A model generated the notes under the pieces. That model searched no databases and had not been told where the DNA came from. It worked only from the letters and a program-made list of their open reading frames with translations. This document shows, in pieces, positions 52,455 to 63,239 of a stretch of DNA of 64,000 nt (its first letter is position 1; the number at the start of each line of letters is the position of its first letter). Both the position numbers and the translations under genes were made by a program. Source of the stretch: Heterobilharzia americana (lineage: Eukaryota > Platyhelminthes > Trematoda > Strigeidida > Schistosomatidae); assembly GCA_944470555.2 (NCBI GenBank), contig OX104127.1, positions 143,052,786 to 143,116,785 on the forward strand, written 5' to 3'.

Positions 52455-53535
52455 AAAGTAATAAGTAAGTAATTCCATTTAGTCCATTCGACTGAAGTCA
52501 ATTTTATTTCCAAAATTATATGAAACAGAATTAGTTTTTTTGATGAAAAGTACGCTTTTTGAAGTATCTAGATCTCGAAGTAAACAGATTTCTTATTCTA
52601 GACTAGTTTTGGTTTTCGGTTGTTATACCACCTCTGTTCTTGACTTACACTAATCTCCTTTGTGAATAATACGTAAAACAGTTGATTTACAGAGTTCATA
52701 TGATGTTGGCGATATCGCGCTTCTTAAACAGGAATATAATATAACTGATATATGCGTCGTCAATTTCAACTCACTTGTATCTTCCGAACATATAGCCTTT
52801 ATTCTCTAACTTAAAGTTTTGACAAAATTTGTTTTGTACTGAAGAGGGAAGAAATTGAAAAGATGGGTTCTATTGCCCTGTCCACGTTAGTATCAATAGT
52901 TGTGTAGACAACAAGAACGTCTTACAGTTGTGCTACAAATCTTTAGTTATAAATCAAATTGATAGATTAGATGCCTACATATCTAGTGTGTTTGTATTGT
53001 CCAGTCATCAAGTATTTCTACTTGTCTGTAACTCATCAAGTGAGGCAAGAATCAAACATTCATCGTCAAAGAAAACTAGAACAGTCTCCATCGGAGTGAC
53101 TTCGTCGACTGATAAAAGCATTTGCTTATTGAACGGAATTATTTCCAATTATTTTGATTTTTAAGAAATGAGATAAAAACCAATTAGTGTCATTCGTGAA
53201 TAATGGTGTAGAGTGGTAATTTTTGCATATGACTTAAGTAGAACGGTTTATCAACCCCCTTTAAGATGAATCCCGAAATACTATTTCACTGCATAAAGTA
53301 TCTTTTACCTAGTACTAGAACACTTCACAAACTTTGTTTTATCTCCGCGATCATAATAAAAACAAAGATTAAGATATGGTACATCTTAAATTTTCAGAAG
53401 GATACAGGGTATGCTATAAGAAGTCCTGACTAGGTAGCCAATATGAGTACGACTAAGTGATCATAACGAATTCATATGACAGTTAAGCAATATCCTTGAC
53501 GATTGAGGTGAAATTACCATGTAGTCAGCAATTAG
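52455..53535. other. Mostly unrecognised; one open frame
   Basis: The frame at 52,928-53,164 (+) is the only notable item; the rest shows nothing. Confidence 0.4.
52928..53164 (+). CDS. Unrecognised open frame after a possible acceptor
   Basis: 78 codons starting with TTG right after CGTCTTACAG. Ser-rich: SVFVLSSHQVFLLVCNSSSE, KHSSSKKTRTVSIGVTSSTD. There is no ATG near the start, no domain and a weak pyrimidine tract. Listed because it is not covered by any repeat; it may be chance. Confidence 0.15.
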   Translation: MCYKSLVINQIDRLDAYISSVFVLSSHQVFLLVCNSSSEARIKHSSSKKTRTVSIGVTSSTDKSICLLNGIISNYFDF

Positions 53536-53536
53536 G

Positions 53537-53650
53537 CATCGTAGCTCATTTGTATAGCACCATACCGGTAACCTGCAGATCAATGGTTCGAATCGTGTCA
53601 TGGACTAGATTTTCATTTCACCTTCAATCGTCACCCAGTATAGATTGAAA
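53537..53650 (+). repeat. S2 tRNA-derived repeat
   Basis: GCATCGTAGCTCATTTGTATAGCACC (A box), AATGGTTCGAATCGTG (B box, 53,585-53,595), GATTTTCATTTCACCTTCAATCGTCACCCAGTATAG tail. Confidence 0.7.
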
Positions 53651-53761
53651 TTTGACTGTACATTTAGCCTGCATCATATAGATGTTAGGGATAAAACTGT
53701 GCTATTGATCTCTGCAGCATTCCCATGCAGGAATTCTTATTTTTATCTCCGTGAGGTAAAT

Positions 53762-54750
53762 TAAATTCGGATCATGCAGCAAACCATGAGCAGCGAAAAG
53801 AGGGGGATAAGCTGGCTGGAGTGCGGAATAGAACCTAGAAGATTTGGATTTCGCCAATGATGACTTGTGTCCAATATCGCACGAACTGGAAGATCTACAG
53901 GCGAAAACTGACAAGTTGACAGAAGAGGCGAGGCAGTGAAGACGGGACTTCAAGTGAACGTAGAGAAGACGGAGGTGGTGATGATACCCAACCAACAAAC
54001 ACCACCAACAACAAGCTGCGATCACCATGAACGGGAGAAGCTTAAAGAAAGTAGCCTCTTTCACCTAACTAGGCTGGGCAGCATCGGTTCAACTACAGGC
54101 GACACAGACATAGACGAGGATGTCAAAGCAGCCAGGATCGGAAAGACAGTGAGACACGCCTTCCTGCATTAATCTGAAACCACTGTGGAGATCTGCCGCA
54201 CTCAGAATGAAGCATGAACAAGATCCGGATTTTCAACATCAACGTCAAGTCAGTGCTTCTATATGGTTCAGAGACCTTGCACGTTACGAAAGAGGTTTCC
54301 AACAAACTACAGACATTCATCAACAACTGCCACCTACACTGGCTCGTTACTGAAGCTCAGATAGATTGCCAGAATAATGAGAATAAACAACAAGGAACTG
54401 TGGTGTGGCAGGCAACGAACCAACCAACAAGTTATCACTCAACAAATATACACTGGAAGGAAGTGTAGGTGTAGATGGATTGGGCATACACTGAGAAGGC
54501 CGACTGAGGACATCACGTGTCAGGCCAGGTCGTTGAGTGGAACCCCGATGGGAAACGGCGAGTTGGGTATCCGAGGCGAGGCGAGGTGAGGGTGAGATGG
54601 AGTTGATGGTGTGAGGAAGAAATGAGAGGTTGTGGGCAGTGGTGGAGCCAGGTTCAAATGATTTCAGAGAAGAGAGTGGAATGTAGACGTGCCAGTGAAT
54701 CCCTATGTTCCATTAGGAACCCAAGGGACAAATAACAAATAGTATTAATT
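53762..54750 (+). mobile_element. RTE LINE, 1-kb 3' copy, FANDD subfamily
   Basis: Starts in the MQQT-type segment (GATCATGCAGCAAACC), reads DLDFANDDLCPISHELEDLQ (53,840-53,900), GLQVNVEKTEVVMIPNQQ, MNKIRIFNINVKSVLLYGSE (54,214-), TLHVTKEVSNKLQTFINNCL-like, [19 protein letters not shown] and [20 protein letters not shown], and ends CATTAGGAACCCAAGGGACAAATAACAAATAG. Confidence 0.85.
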
Positions 54751-54771
54751 ATTAGTATAATTGTTTTGATA

Positions 54772-55205
54772 TCATACCGTCGCTGATTGGAGAGAATCGA
54801 TCTGTCACTATTGGCATATAGGCTCCTTTGCGGATGCCTCGATATTACCTGCTTTCTAATTATATTAATGATGGCTAGTGGCTAGCAGTTGAATCCAGGA
54901 TGTGCATTTCGTCCTATTTGGGACTCTTCAAAATAGAAACCCAACAATTCGGTCCAATCAACGACGGTATGATATAAAAACAATTATACTAAAACTATAC
55001 CCTTTGCACAAGAACTGGCCACGGTTAATAGGTGGTGTAGTGGATAACGCCCTAGCGTTTGAAGTGATGGCTCCCGAGTCCGAATCCCTGTGGGAACAGC
55101 ATCACTCACTGGGAAGCAGGTACATCCAGGTGTCCAGTGAGTCCCAAATATGACGAAATGCGCATCCTGGATTCCACTGCTAGCCACTAGCCATCATTAA
55201 TAACA
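54772..55205. repeat. S1/S1 fold-back pair
   Basis: Minus-strand outer half 54,785-54,930 (TTGGCATATAGGCTCC, CGGATGCCTCGATATTACC, GAATCCAGGATGTGCATTTCGTCC) is followed by a plus-strand unit 54,945-55,205 with head GGTGGTGTAGTGGATAACGCC, GTTTGAAGTGATGG and GTGGGAACAGCATCACTCACTGG. In the ribozyme, CUGANGA is split by an insertion (CAGGTGTCCAGTGAG); GACGAAATG and ATCCTGGATTCC are kept. Confidence 0.75.
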
Positions 55206-55540
55206 ATAATTATAGTTACATGTGTAATAACATTGGTAGCTGATAACGTAAAGTTTGAATGATAACATATTGGGTTGTGTAAGATCTTTAAAATCGTTCA
55301 CAGGGTGTATATAGATTACAAAGGGGCAAATGTATGGTAGAGTTAATAAACAATCCAAGGATTAGGTAATATGAATGAGACAAGTTAATAATTGGAATAA
55401 ATTGAAAATGTTTTATTAAAAGTTGCAATCATTAGGAAGATCAAATAAAGTAACACCGGGAACTACTGAATATAAAATAATGATAATAATAATAATAATA
55501 GCGACGATATAAGAGTACAAAGATTAATCCGACAAAAACT
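55206..55540. other. AT-rich; (TAA)n at 55,486-55,500
   Basis: A short TAA tract of LINE-tail type without a recognisable element in front of it. Confidence 0.4.
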
Positions 55541-55544
55541 TAGA

Positions 55545-56340
55545 CAAACCAAGACCAAATTATGTTAAGGCCTGTGTAGAGACAAAGACTGTACGTTCTT
55601 CTTTTGCACACAAAAGTCCGGCTTCAGTTGATTGATAGCCAAAGCGTCTGACATTTCTAGCAGCTGAACACAGAGAATATGTGATATCTCCCAGCAAATT
55701 CGACAGACAACCTTAAAATCATTGTTCAAGTCATCTGAATTATTGGGTAGTACTTACGATGTCTTTCCTTCCACCCTTATAAAGCTAAGCTAGTATATGT
55801 TCTGGTATACTTATTGACAGCAATCTCTGACTACGGCAGATGTACCTTTCTTCACAAGAGCAGGCGAACTGGTAGATATACATGGAGGTAACATGTCGAG
55901 GGATATTGTCTTTTATACAGTTTATCACTAGTTTAGAGGAACTGGAGTTTGGCTGTGCAAAGTGTCCTGCTAATTGATCTCAAAAGACGGCTTTTCAGGA
56001 TGTTTGGGGTCACAGCACCTTCAAATTCTAGATTCATGAACAAAATTTTTTTTCAAAACTGAGTTGATGACTGGTTTTATACGTCTTTCTCGCATGTTCA
56101 TATCAACTAATTGACTAGAATAGCCGTTTTCCACAAGTGCACCACTTAAACAGTTAAATTCAACTTGAACTCATTCTTTGCTACAAATATTTCATAATCA
56201 AAAGCCGGATTACACTGACTGTTGTTATCCTTGAGATAAAATGAATCTATCTTAAGTCGAGAAGAAAAAACTACTTGAAAAAAACAGTATGAATTCAGAA
56301 TACTGACTTCTGTAATCCTCCCTAACTCAGACATTTATTT
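55545..56340 (-). mobile_element. Penelope-like element PLE-E, GIY-YIG and linker
   Basis: Minus strand: MSELGRITEVSILNSYCFFQ and FSSRLKIDSFYLKDNNSQ (56,334-56,220), VINSVLKKILFMNLEFEGAV (about 56,080-56,030), then INCIKDNIPRHVTSMYIYQF and ACSCEERYICRSQRLL (55,925-55,830). The YQFACSCEERYICRS stretch matches the PLE signature YQFxCSCxxxYIGRT, with Gly of YIG changed to Cys. Later frames are shifted. The RT core is not visible. Confidence 0.65.
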
Positions 56341-57935
56341 GTACTGATTTAATGTTCATATCTTCTGAGTAGTACATTATGTCACCAAATGGATTGGAAT
56401 ATGCAGAGTACTTCCCAACTATTTTGATACTCAACTTGTTCTAGATTATAAGAGAGAGATGAGAAGTTTCGAAATGGGAGGCATATTTATTGCTGTGTTG
56501 TACTAAAATTACTCACATTTCCTATCTCATGAAACAGGTTTCACCTCTAATCCTCATCAAGCGGACTTAGCAGTCATACTGTAAGATAAGCATAATTGAG
56601 TTCGCGAAACAGAGGTTGACAAGTTGCCAGTGAGTTAGGCGGACATGAATTAAGGACATATGCAGCTGTGAGACAACCTACGGACTACAACGATTTAACA
56701 TCCAATTCATTTGCCTATTTCAGACTTTGTTGGTCAGTCGCACGCTCTTCCATAGTCACTCACCTGGGTTATTATATCTTCAGTAAGCGAAAGTCAACTA
56801 AAAGACATCTCAAACGGCCGTTGGAACTCAATATCATGAGAATTTCATAAGGAAGCAGAAGTGTCTCGTTCACCTACATTATGCCTTGGAAGGAGACCAC
56901 CATAAGCCATGTGGTTTCCAACCTCATGTTCGTCTCAGCAAAAGGAAGCTGTCAACAGGTGATTTAGATTATTCATGCTCATACCATAAAGGTATAGTAT
57001 CGACCCCTTTCACTTTAAGTTATGGGGCATAGTTTATTTTTATCACTTTGGCATTACACCCGGGCTATTACGTCTGGCTGAACACAGTTCAGTCAAAACT
57101 CCAGAAAGAAAACGTAGGCTTTAGCAGCTTCATATTCTATAGGAAATGGTCTAATTACCATGTTGGCAATTTCCTTCACTATTGTCGAAACTTGGATGAA
57201 TTTCCTGACTTTAAATGCAACAACTAAAATAGCCGCCTAACAGCGGAAACTATGTGAAGATCCACTGTCATGTAAATTAGCTCAACCGGCAGGCCTCAAG
57301 TGGAAATATGCTCAGTTTTCTCTAGTTAGTATCAAAAATACTTCCTATAACTTTCCAGTACCCCAAAAGCGAGATGTCCAATTATTGACATTTAGCATAC
57401 ACTTGTCACCGTGAAATTTGTGTTATCGATGCGTTATTTAACTAACTGAAGAGAGTCATAGTTAATGGGTTGACATGGATTCTCAGTTGTAATTTGTTCA
57501 TTTTCACACCTAGTGAGTAATGGAAACTAAGACCATGGAAATCGAAGTTAATAAAAGTACAGTGACTAAGCGCCATACCAAGTGAAATTTCTTAAAAGTA
57601 CATTCTAGTTATATTTTGCTTAATAAACTTCATTTCTATCATTCAGACACATCTAGACAATTGTAGATTATTGTTAAGGCAATAACAAGTCCCAATTGTA
57701 TATTGATCATAAAGTTTGTTTTTTTTAACTTTTCTCCAATTTAGTTTTTGTGAGATGTAAATCAATACATAATTTAATTGTTAATTGACTAAACTTCATA
57801 CAATTAGACTTTGAAAGGAAACCATTCCTTCAACAACAGAAAGGTCAGTTGTAATGGTTACTAGCTTAATTCAAATAAAACAAGATAAGAAATAATAGGA
57901 TTTCCTATAAGTTACCATTACTCAGAGAAGATGTT
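56341..57935. other. No gene recognised
   Basis: AT-rich. The 60-codon frame at 56,668-56,850 has no features. It may hold the decayed RT of PLE-E, but no motif was found. Confidence 0.4.
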
Positions 57936-57941
57936 GGGTGA

Positions 57942-58645
57942 TTATTATTATTATATGTCCCTTGGGTTCATAGTGGAACATAGGGCCTCAGTAGTATGTC
58001 TCCATTGCACTCTCCTCTCTACAGTCTTGTCTTTTAACTTGGCTCCACCACTGCCCACAAGCCTTCATTTCTTCCTCACATCATCTCCTCCATGTCACCC
58101 TCACCTCGCCTCGGACACCCAACTCGTCGTTTTCCATTCGGGTTCTACTCGACGACCTGGCTTGGCCTGCCTTGGACTAGCCTGACGCGTGATAACCAAA
58201 ACCATCTTCTCAATCTGTGTCCAATCTAATCCAATACAATACAATCCAACCATCTCCACATTCTTCCTCCTCATATTTGTTGAGCGATAACTTCTTGGTT
58301 GGTTCATTGTCAGCCACAGTGATTTCCTTATTGCTTATTCTTTCTGATCACCTGATTTGATCTTCAGTATTGAGTGAGCGTAGGCGGTAGCTGTTCATGT
58401 GATGTATGTCTATAGTTTATTGGAGATGCTTTTGGTGACGTGTCAAGTTTGTCAACCATATAGCACTGACTTACTTGACTGAATTAGTGTTGAAAATCCG
58501 GATTTTGTTCATGCTTTATGCTGAGTGCAGTGCAGTACAGTGGTTTGAGATTAATGGAAGAAGGCGTGTCTTGCTGTCTTTCGGATCCTGGATGCTTTGG
58601 CATCCTCATATGTGCTTGTGCTGCCTGTAGTTGAAACAATGCAAT
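57942..58645 (-). mobile_element. RTE LINE, 0.7-kb 3' copy
   Basis: (ATT)n tail at 57,942-57,953, 3' end at GTCCCTTGGGTTCATAGTGGAACATAGG. Includes GGCTTGGCCTGCCTTGG pentamers (58,160-58,180), a TCTAATCCAATACAATACAATCC tract (58,227-58,250) and the SVAT..VLKIRILFMLYAEC region near 58,480-58,530. Confidence 0.8.
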
Positions 58646-59665
58646 CAAGGGTGATCATTAAGCATCTGAATTTATTTTGAAATGTGCTGTATCTGTTCTC
58701 AGATGAAATTATACTTTAATTCACAACTGAAGAGTTTGTACGTTCTAAACGAATTCTGTTCACATTAGCAAAATGATCCCCAGGTTAGTGAACAATCCGG
58801 TTACAATCCAATTTTTATGATACAGAGTGACCAATGGAAACCAGTAGGAATCGCTGGTTTAAGGTTCTATAGGCGCTTCGATTTGTCAGAAAAGAGAACC
58901 TGGACTTCAAGCGAACTGAGAACCTCTTAGAGATTAAAAATTCAGATGGTGAAGCATGATAGTGGAAGGGGTTGCAAACGTGTCACTACTATCACAACTA
59001 ACCTTTTAAAATACCACCAGTTGCCATTAGGTAGCTATACCATTTTGCAGATGTATACCACCGAGGCCAAAACCTTAATCCAGGAATTCTTGTCGAATGC
59101 CTTAAACTAGCCAGTATCAAAATAAGACCCTAAATATAGCTTTCCCAGATAGCTTAGTGTTGAAAATTTTCAACTGCTCAACTTTTGTTTCAAGAGACTT
59201 TCCGTTGGAAACCACCCAGTCAAGATCACAAAGGATGATCTTGATTATGAACCAACGAAATATATTGCTGAACAATTTCAGCACTTAAAAGGTACTTTGA
59301 CTGATCTGTACATTTTGTCATAGAATACACCTTTTGACCTTTTTGGATAGTTTCTGACTGAGAGCCTGTTGACGCCACAGTTGGGAAGTTGAAAAACTAC
59401 TCAACTATGAGAAGTGTCAACGTGAACTGTGCAGTTTGCAAACAATTTTCAGATCAATCATCCACTCAGGCTAACCTGTCAGATTCAGGTGATCTGAACA
59501 ATTCACTTTTGTAAGCTGAATTTTTCCCGATGGACCGCTAATGAGTTTATCCGTAAACATGTGAATCGATTGTCCAGTGTTAAGAGATAACTCTGGTTTG
59601 ATTAGCAAAATCTACAAATCAGCCTGAATAATTTCTAACTAGTCATGTTGCTTAGTTGTATATTC
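58646..59665. other. No gene recognised; short protein-like stretch near 59,190-59,320
   Basis: One + frame reads FKRLSVGNHPVKITKDDLDY and EPTKYIAEQFQHLKGTLTDL (59,190-59,318) before a stop. It looks protein-like but is isolated, with no start, splice context or family. Confidence 0.3.
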
Positions 59666-59669
59666 GAAT

Positions 59670-59780
59670 GACCCTATCAACGATCAAAATAACCAATCAG
59701 GTTTCTCCATTTCGACTGGAAAGGCAGATTTTCATAAAATAAAGGCCTGATTGGTCATTTCAGTTGTTGTTAGGGTGACC
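59670..59780. mobile_element. MITE-like fold-back element, copy 1
   Basis: 111 bases with imperfect terminal inverted repeats of about 32 bases: left GACCCTATCAACGATCAAAA then TAACCAATCAGG, right CCTGATTGGTCATTTCAGTT then GTTGTTAGGGTGACC. No coding capacity. The inner end of the TIR (CCAATCAGG/CCTGATTGG) is perfect. Confidence 0.6.
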
Positions 59781-60069
59781 TATAAAGTCAGTCAGTATAT
59801 TCGACTATGTACTTGTGTTTCATTACAATTCACTTATGAATGCATTTATATACGGATTACATATTTCCTTATTCTGAGAATGATTGCCTTACACTTTGCT
59901 TTTTAACGTAAATCAAAAGGAAACTGAGATTATAATGATGCATAAAAAAATGTTTGAATAAGTTAAACTCATAAACAGTAAAATCTGTCAAGCGTAAAAT
60001 CATTTTAAAGTACACTGAGAGTTAATGTAAAGTAAAAAAAAGTAGAGAAAACAGAATTTTATAGTAATA

Positions 60070-60345
60070 ATGAATAATGGTTAGCAATGGCGTTCGAAAC
60101 GATCGGTCCCGAGTTCGAATTCAGGTGGGAACAACACTCAGAGGAAGCCAGGTACATCCAGCTGAGGAGTCCCAAATAAGAAGAAATGAACATCCTGGAT
60201 TCCACTGCTAGCCACTAGCCATCATTAATATAATTAGAAAGCAGGCAATATCGAGGATCCGTACAGGAGCCCATATGCCAATAGAAACCTATCAGTTCGG
60301 TCCAATCAGCGACTGTACCATACAAACAATTATCCTAAAATAGAA
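60070..60345 (+). repeat. S1 unit, plus strand
   Basis: GGCGTTCGAAACGATCGGTCCCGAGTTCGAATTC (B box), GTGGGAACAACACTCAGAGG, ribozyme block, CCACTGCTAGCCACTAGCCATCATTAATATAATTAG, GGCAATATCGAGGATCC, GGAGCCCATATGCCAATAG, TTCGGTCCAATCAGCGAC. The part from CCACTGCTAGCC is nearly the same as 54.77-54.90 kb reversed. Confidence 0.75.
60150..60202 (+). ncRNA. Hammerhead-like fold, stem II broken
   Basis: CAGGTACATCCAGCTGAGGAG keeps CUGANGA, stem I (ATCCAG/CTGGAT) is perfect with triplet ATC, and AGAAATG keeps GAAA. The expected GGAC partner of GUCC reads AGAA, so stem II cannot form. Confidence 0.4.
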
Positions 60346-60349
60346 CTTA

Positions 60350-61560
60350 TGAAAAGAATAATTGAAGATAGCTCTCCACCTGAATGTAATACCTGGCTAT
60401 TTTGAGTAGTTTTAAAGGCCACCCTAGCAACTGATGAAGCAGCCAAAAATATTCCCTTATTTCATGGAAAAGTACTTTTCCAAAAGAAATACCGAGATCT
60501 GATTGGTTATTTCATTAGTTGCTAGGGTTTTCTTTGAAGTAACTCGTTATTTTAATACAACTAATTAAAGAAAAGGGTACAATTATTTCTAATTTTTAGA
60601 AACACTGAATAACATAATATATTGAGATTCATCAGCTGACTGTAGATTACTTGAAGTGTAATATTTGAAGGTGTATCTATATTCATATTGGTGACTAGTA
60701 GTGTAATCTAGGATGCATGTTTCTTCCCATCTCGAACTGACTGGTCAGGTGGAATTACTTGCATCTCAGTGAGTGATGTTTTTCCCACTGAGACTCAAAC
60801 GCAATATGCATCGTTACGAATGCCGAAGGCGTTATGCACTGGACCACTAAGGTATGAGAGTCACATCTTGTGCAGTATAGTTAGTGCCGAGCACTGCCTT
60901 AATATAAGACTTGCTGGAGGCTAGCATACAGAAGTAATGATGTTTGACTAACTGAAATGATTCATGCATTGATTATTCTGGAGAATTATTCTCCACTTGT
61001 CTTCCTATATTGTTACGTATTTCCCATTCCTCTTGGTGTGGAGCTGTGGCACATTGGTTAATGGAGAAAAATTTCAACCAATTGGGTTGCACGTTAAAAC
61101 CTCGCCCCACCTACCGAGATGGTTTAGGTAACCAGGTAGTATCACTAGCCCTCGTGCAATAAGTTTGACTTATTGCCTACTCCATGAACGTGCACAATGT
61201 TGATTTGTCAATTTCATTCGTTTCATTCATCTTGGTCAACTGAATGAAATCACTGAAGAGAATTAATGTATAGGTGTTCACTTTCGTTTATCTCCCGAGT
61301 ATCGAAAGTATTTCAGTTTATATCAAACGGTTTCATTAACGTGGCAACACCAACAAGAAGGAAATAGTTGGTAATTGCTTAAAAGTGATTTACGATTTGA
61401 GAAACGGTGTAATTTCTATTCCTCATACTCTTTGATCTCATACTGTAACGTTTAGATTGTGTTAGAAATGGTTCAGATAGAGTAGTAATATTTGGAGAAG
61501 AGATATGTTGAATATTTTGGATGAAATGTGCCGTGTATACTGGAGGCAACTGATACTGGT
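60350..61560 (-). repeat. Third copy of the outer part of the 2-3.3 kb block
   Basis: Reverse complement of about 1,960-3,125: in order, the 3' part of the 65-codon ORF (frame broken), TGACTGTAGATTACTTGAAG, the S1-like block (60,690-60,850), GCATTGATTATTCTGGAG, the S5 repeat (61,030-61,160, plus-strand head) and the PLE-C tail (61,379-61,560). It shows the arrangement PLE-C tail, S5, arm outside the palindrome. Confidence 0.8.
60419..60532. mobile_element. MITE-like fold-back element, copy 2
   Basis: CCACCCTAGCAACTGATGAA at the left and TTCATTAGTTGCTAGGGTTT at the right are inverted repeats. The element is absent from the matching place in both arms of the 2.5-6.0 kb inverted repeat (just after the 65-codon ORF), so it inserted into this copy. 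Its ends resemble copy 1 (CCCTA-CAAC..AACCAATCAG). Confidence 0.65.
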
Positions 61561-61594
61561 AATAAAGATTACGGTCCATCAATACCTCAAACAA
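61379..61594 (-). pseudogene. PLE-C C-terminal tail
   Basis: A 71-codon frame. From LPPVYTAHFIQNIQHISSPN through TTLSEPFLTQSKRYSMRSKS to YTVSQIVNHF it matches 1,964-2,135 with a few substitutions. The first 16 codons, beyond 61,560, do not match, marking a breakpoint. Confidence 0.6.
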
Positions 61595-61699
61595 GATGTC
61601 TCAGAAGAAAGGGTCAAATGTAACTCCCTCCTCTACCTTAAATCAGTAGATTTATCCACTCGATATCACACTGAAGAATACATGATTCAATACTTCAGT

Positions 61700-61855
61700 T
61701 AGTATTCTCTTCTACTTTTATTCCGTTCGATAAACCATCCAGTTTATCACACTGAAAAATACGAAATATTTCCACTTTCCACCTTCATATTTACACACCA
61801 CTTTATCATTTGAAAAAAGGATACATTGCTTTTGTCTACTCAGATCTCTCTTTAG
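61700..61855. other. No gene recognised
   Basis: Nothing recognised. Confidence 0.35.
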
Positions 61856-61857
61856 TA

Positions 61858-61912
61858 TCGTTGTGGTCGCTGGCTCGAATCCTATCGCGACCAAGATTTT
61901 CATTTCATTATC
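61858..61912 (+). repeat. S2 3' fragment
   Basis: TGGTCGCTGGCTCGAATCC (B box side), CGCGACCAAGATTTTCATTTC. Confidence 0.5.
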
Positions 61913-62245
61913 ATTTATGTATAAGCTTGCAATTCTTGATTGTTATACTCGATCGGATTGTCCAACCACTATTGGCATGTGGGCTCCTATGTGGATGCCT
62001 TGATATTGCCTGAGTATTTATTATGGTAATTTACTTGGTTGTGGCTAGCAGATGAATCCAGGATCCGCTTTTCATTCTATTTGGGACTCACTAATCAGCT
62101 GGATTTATGTGAACCCCAGTGTGGAGTGGCGTTGTTCCCACTGAGACTCGAACCTCATACCCATCGCTTTGAACATCAAGGCGTTATTCACTAGACCACA
62201 GAGGCACGATAGCCACCTCTTGTACAACGAGTATTAGTGATTACT
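61913..62245 (-). repeat. S1 unit, full, minus strand
   Basis: TATGTATAAGCTTGCAATTC, GATCGGATTGTCCAACCAC, TATGTGGATGCCTTGATATTGCC, CCAGGATCCGCTTTTCATTC, AATCAGCTGGATTTATGTGAACCCCAG, CACTGAGACTCGAACCTCATACCCATCGC (perfect reverse B box), CACTAGACCACAGAGGCACG, GCCACCTCTTGTACAACG. Unit length about 333. Confidence 0.85.
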
Positions 62246-62655
62246 ACTTATACATATGCTTGTAATTCTGCATTGTTTTACTGGATCTTAGTGTTCGACT
62301 CCTGTAGGCATATGGGCTGCTATGTGGATACCTCGATATTGCATGGATGTTCATTTTGGCAATTTACTTAGTTTACTTGTGTTCGAACAATTCGATCCAG
62401 TAAACAGTGGAGCATTACAAGCATCTCAGTAAATTGTGATAAGTAATACCCGTTGTACAAGAGGCGGTGATCGTGACTCTGTGGCCTTGGCGTTTGAAGC
62501 GATGGGTACGAGGTTCGATCGAGTCTTGGTGGGAAAAATATCACCCCGCTCTGGGGTGCAGGTACATCCGGCTGACGAGTCCCACCTAAGCCGAAACACG
62601 CATCCTGGTTTCTTCTGCTGGTCATAACCAAGTAAACTACCATGATTTTGATTTC
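62246..62655. repeat. S1/S1 fold-back: partial minus unit then plus unit
   Basis: Minus-strand outer half 62,246-62,385 (ATATGCTTGTAATTCTGC, TATGTGGATACCTCGATATTGC) meets a plus-strand unit 62,386-62,655 (GAACAATTCGATCCAGTAAAC, ACCCGTTGTACAAGAGGCGG, GTGGCCTTGGCGTTTGAAGCGATGGG, GAGGTTCGATCGAGTC). The junction falls inside the GATCCAGTAAA segment of both. Confidence 0.8.
62560..62612 (+). ncRNA. Hammerhead ribozyme-like fold, core strands intact
   Basis: AGGTACATCCGGCTGACGAG then TCCCACCTAAGCCGAAACAC and GCATCCTGGTTTC. CUGACGAG and GAAAC are intact and the triplet is ATC. Stem I pairs CCGG with CTGG (one G-U). Stem II (GUCC with AGCC) has two mismatches. Confidence 0.45.
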
Positions 62656-62659
62656 TTTT

Positions 62660-63235
62660 TCAATCATCACGAAGCGTCAACTATTCTAGTTAACCTCATT
62701 GGTTAACAGAATTATTTATTACTTCACTAAATTCTCTTCCTTCATTTGCGACTACCATCTGTTAGCTATTTGTGATAATTATCGAATTGTTTAAAGAATA
62801 ATTTGTTTTCATTCATTAATGATATGAATGATAATTTGCGCTTTCAGTATAAAAGTGCTTACATAACAGGTTTAAAAGATGAATAGAATAAGTATTTATT
62901 TATGTAGTTAACTATTATGAAACTAAGATTATATACTTGTATTCATGAAGTCATAATTCAGCTTGATAAGAAAGAAACGTAAATGTTTTTTCTCCATTCA
63001 ATCTAATAACATAAACAAAAAGAGATTTAGTAAACTAAAGTTTTTAAACTGAAATCCCATCGTTAAAGTTTTTAAAAAGGGAGTGATTAGAATTGGGCAA
63101 CCTGCCATTCTTGTATATATAGACGTTAATCAGAGTGAGTTACGAAAATTAACTATTTAGTACACTTTGGTTGTCGTTTTTACATGAACTTAGTTATATC
63201 GGAATTGAAACTCTGATGCTTGAACATGATTTTTA
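62660..63235. other. No gene recognised
   Basis: AT-rich, nothing recognised. Confidence 0.45.
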
Positions 63236-63239
63236 AAAT

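Noticed and set aside
53702..54064. 120-codon minus-strand frame similar to 30,392-30,718
   Set aside because: Antisense to the RTE RT region containing FANDD; both are mirror readings of the same element.
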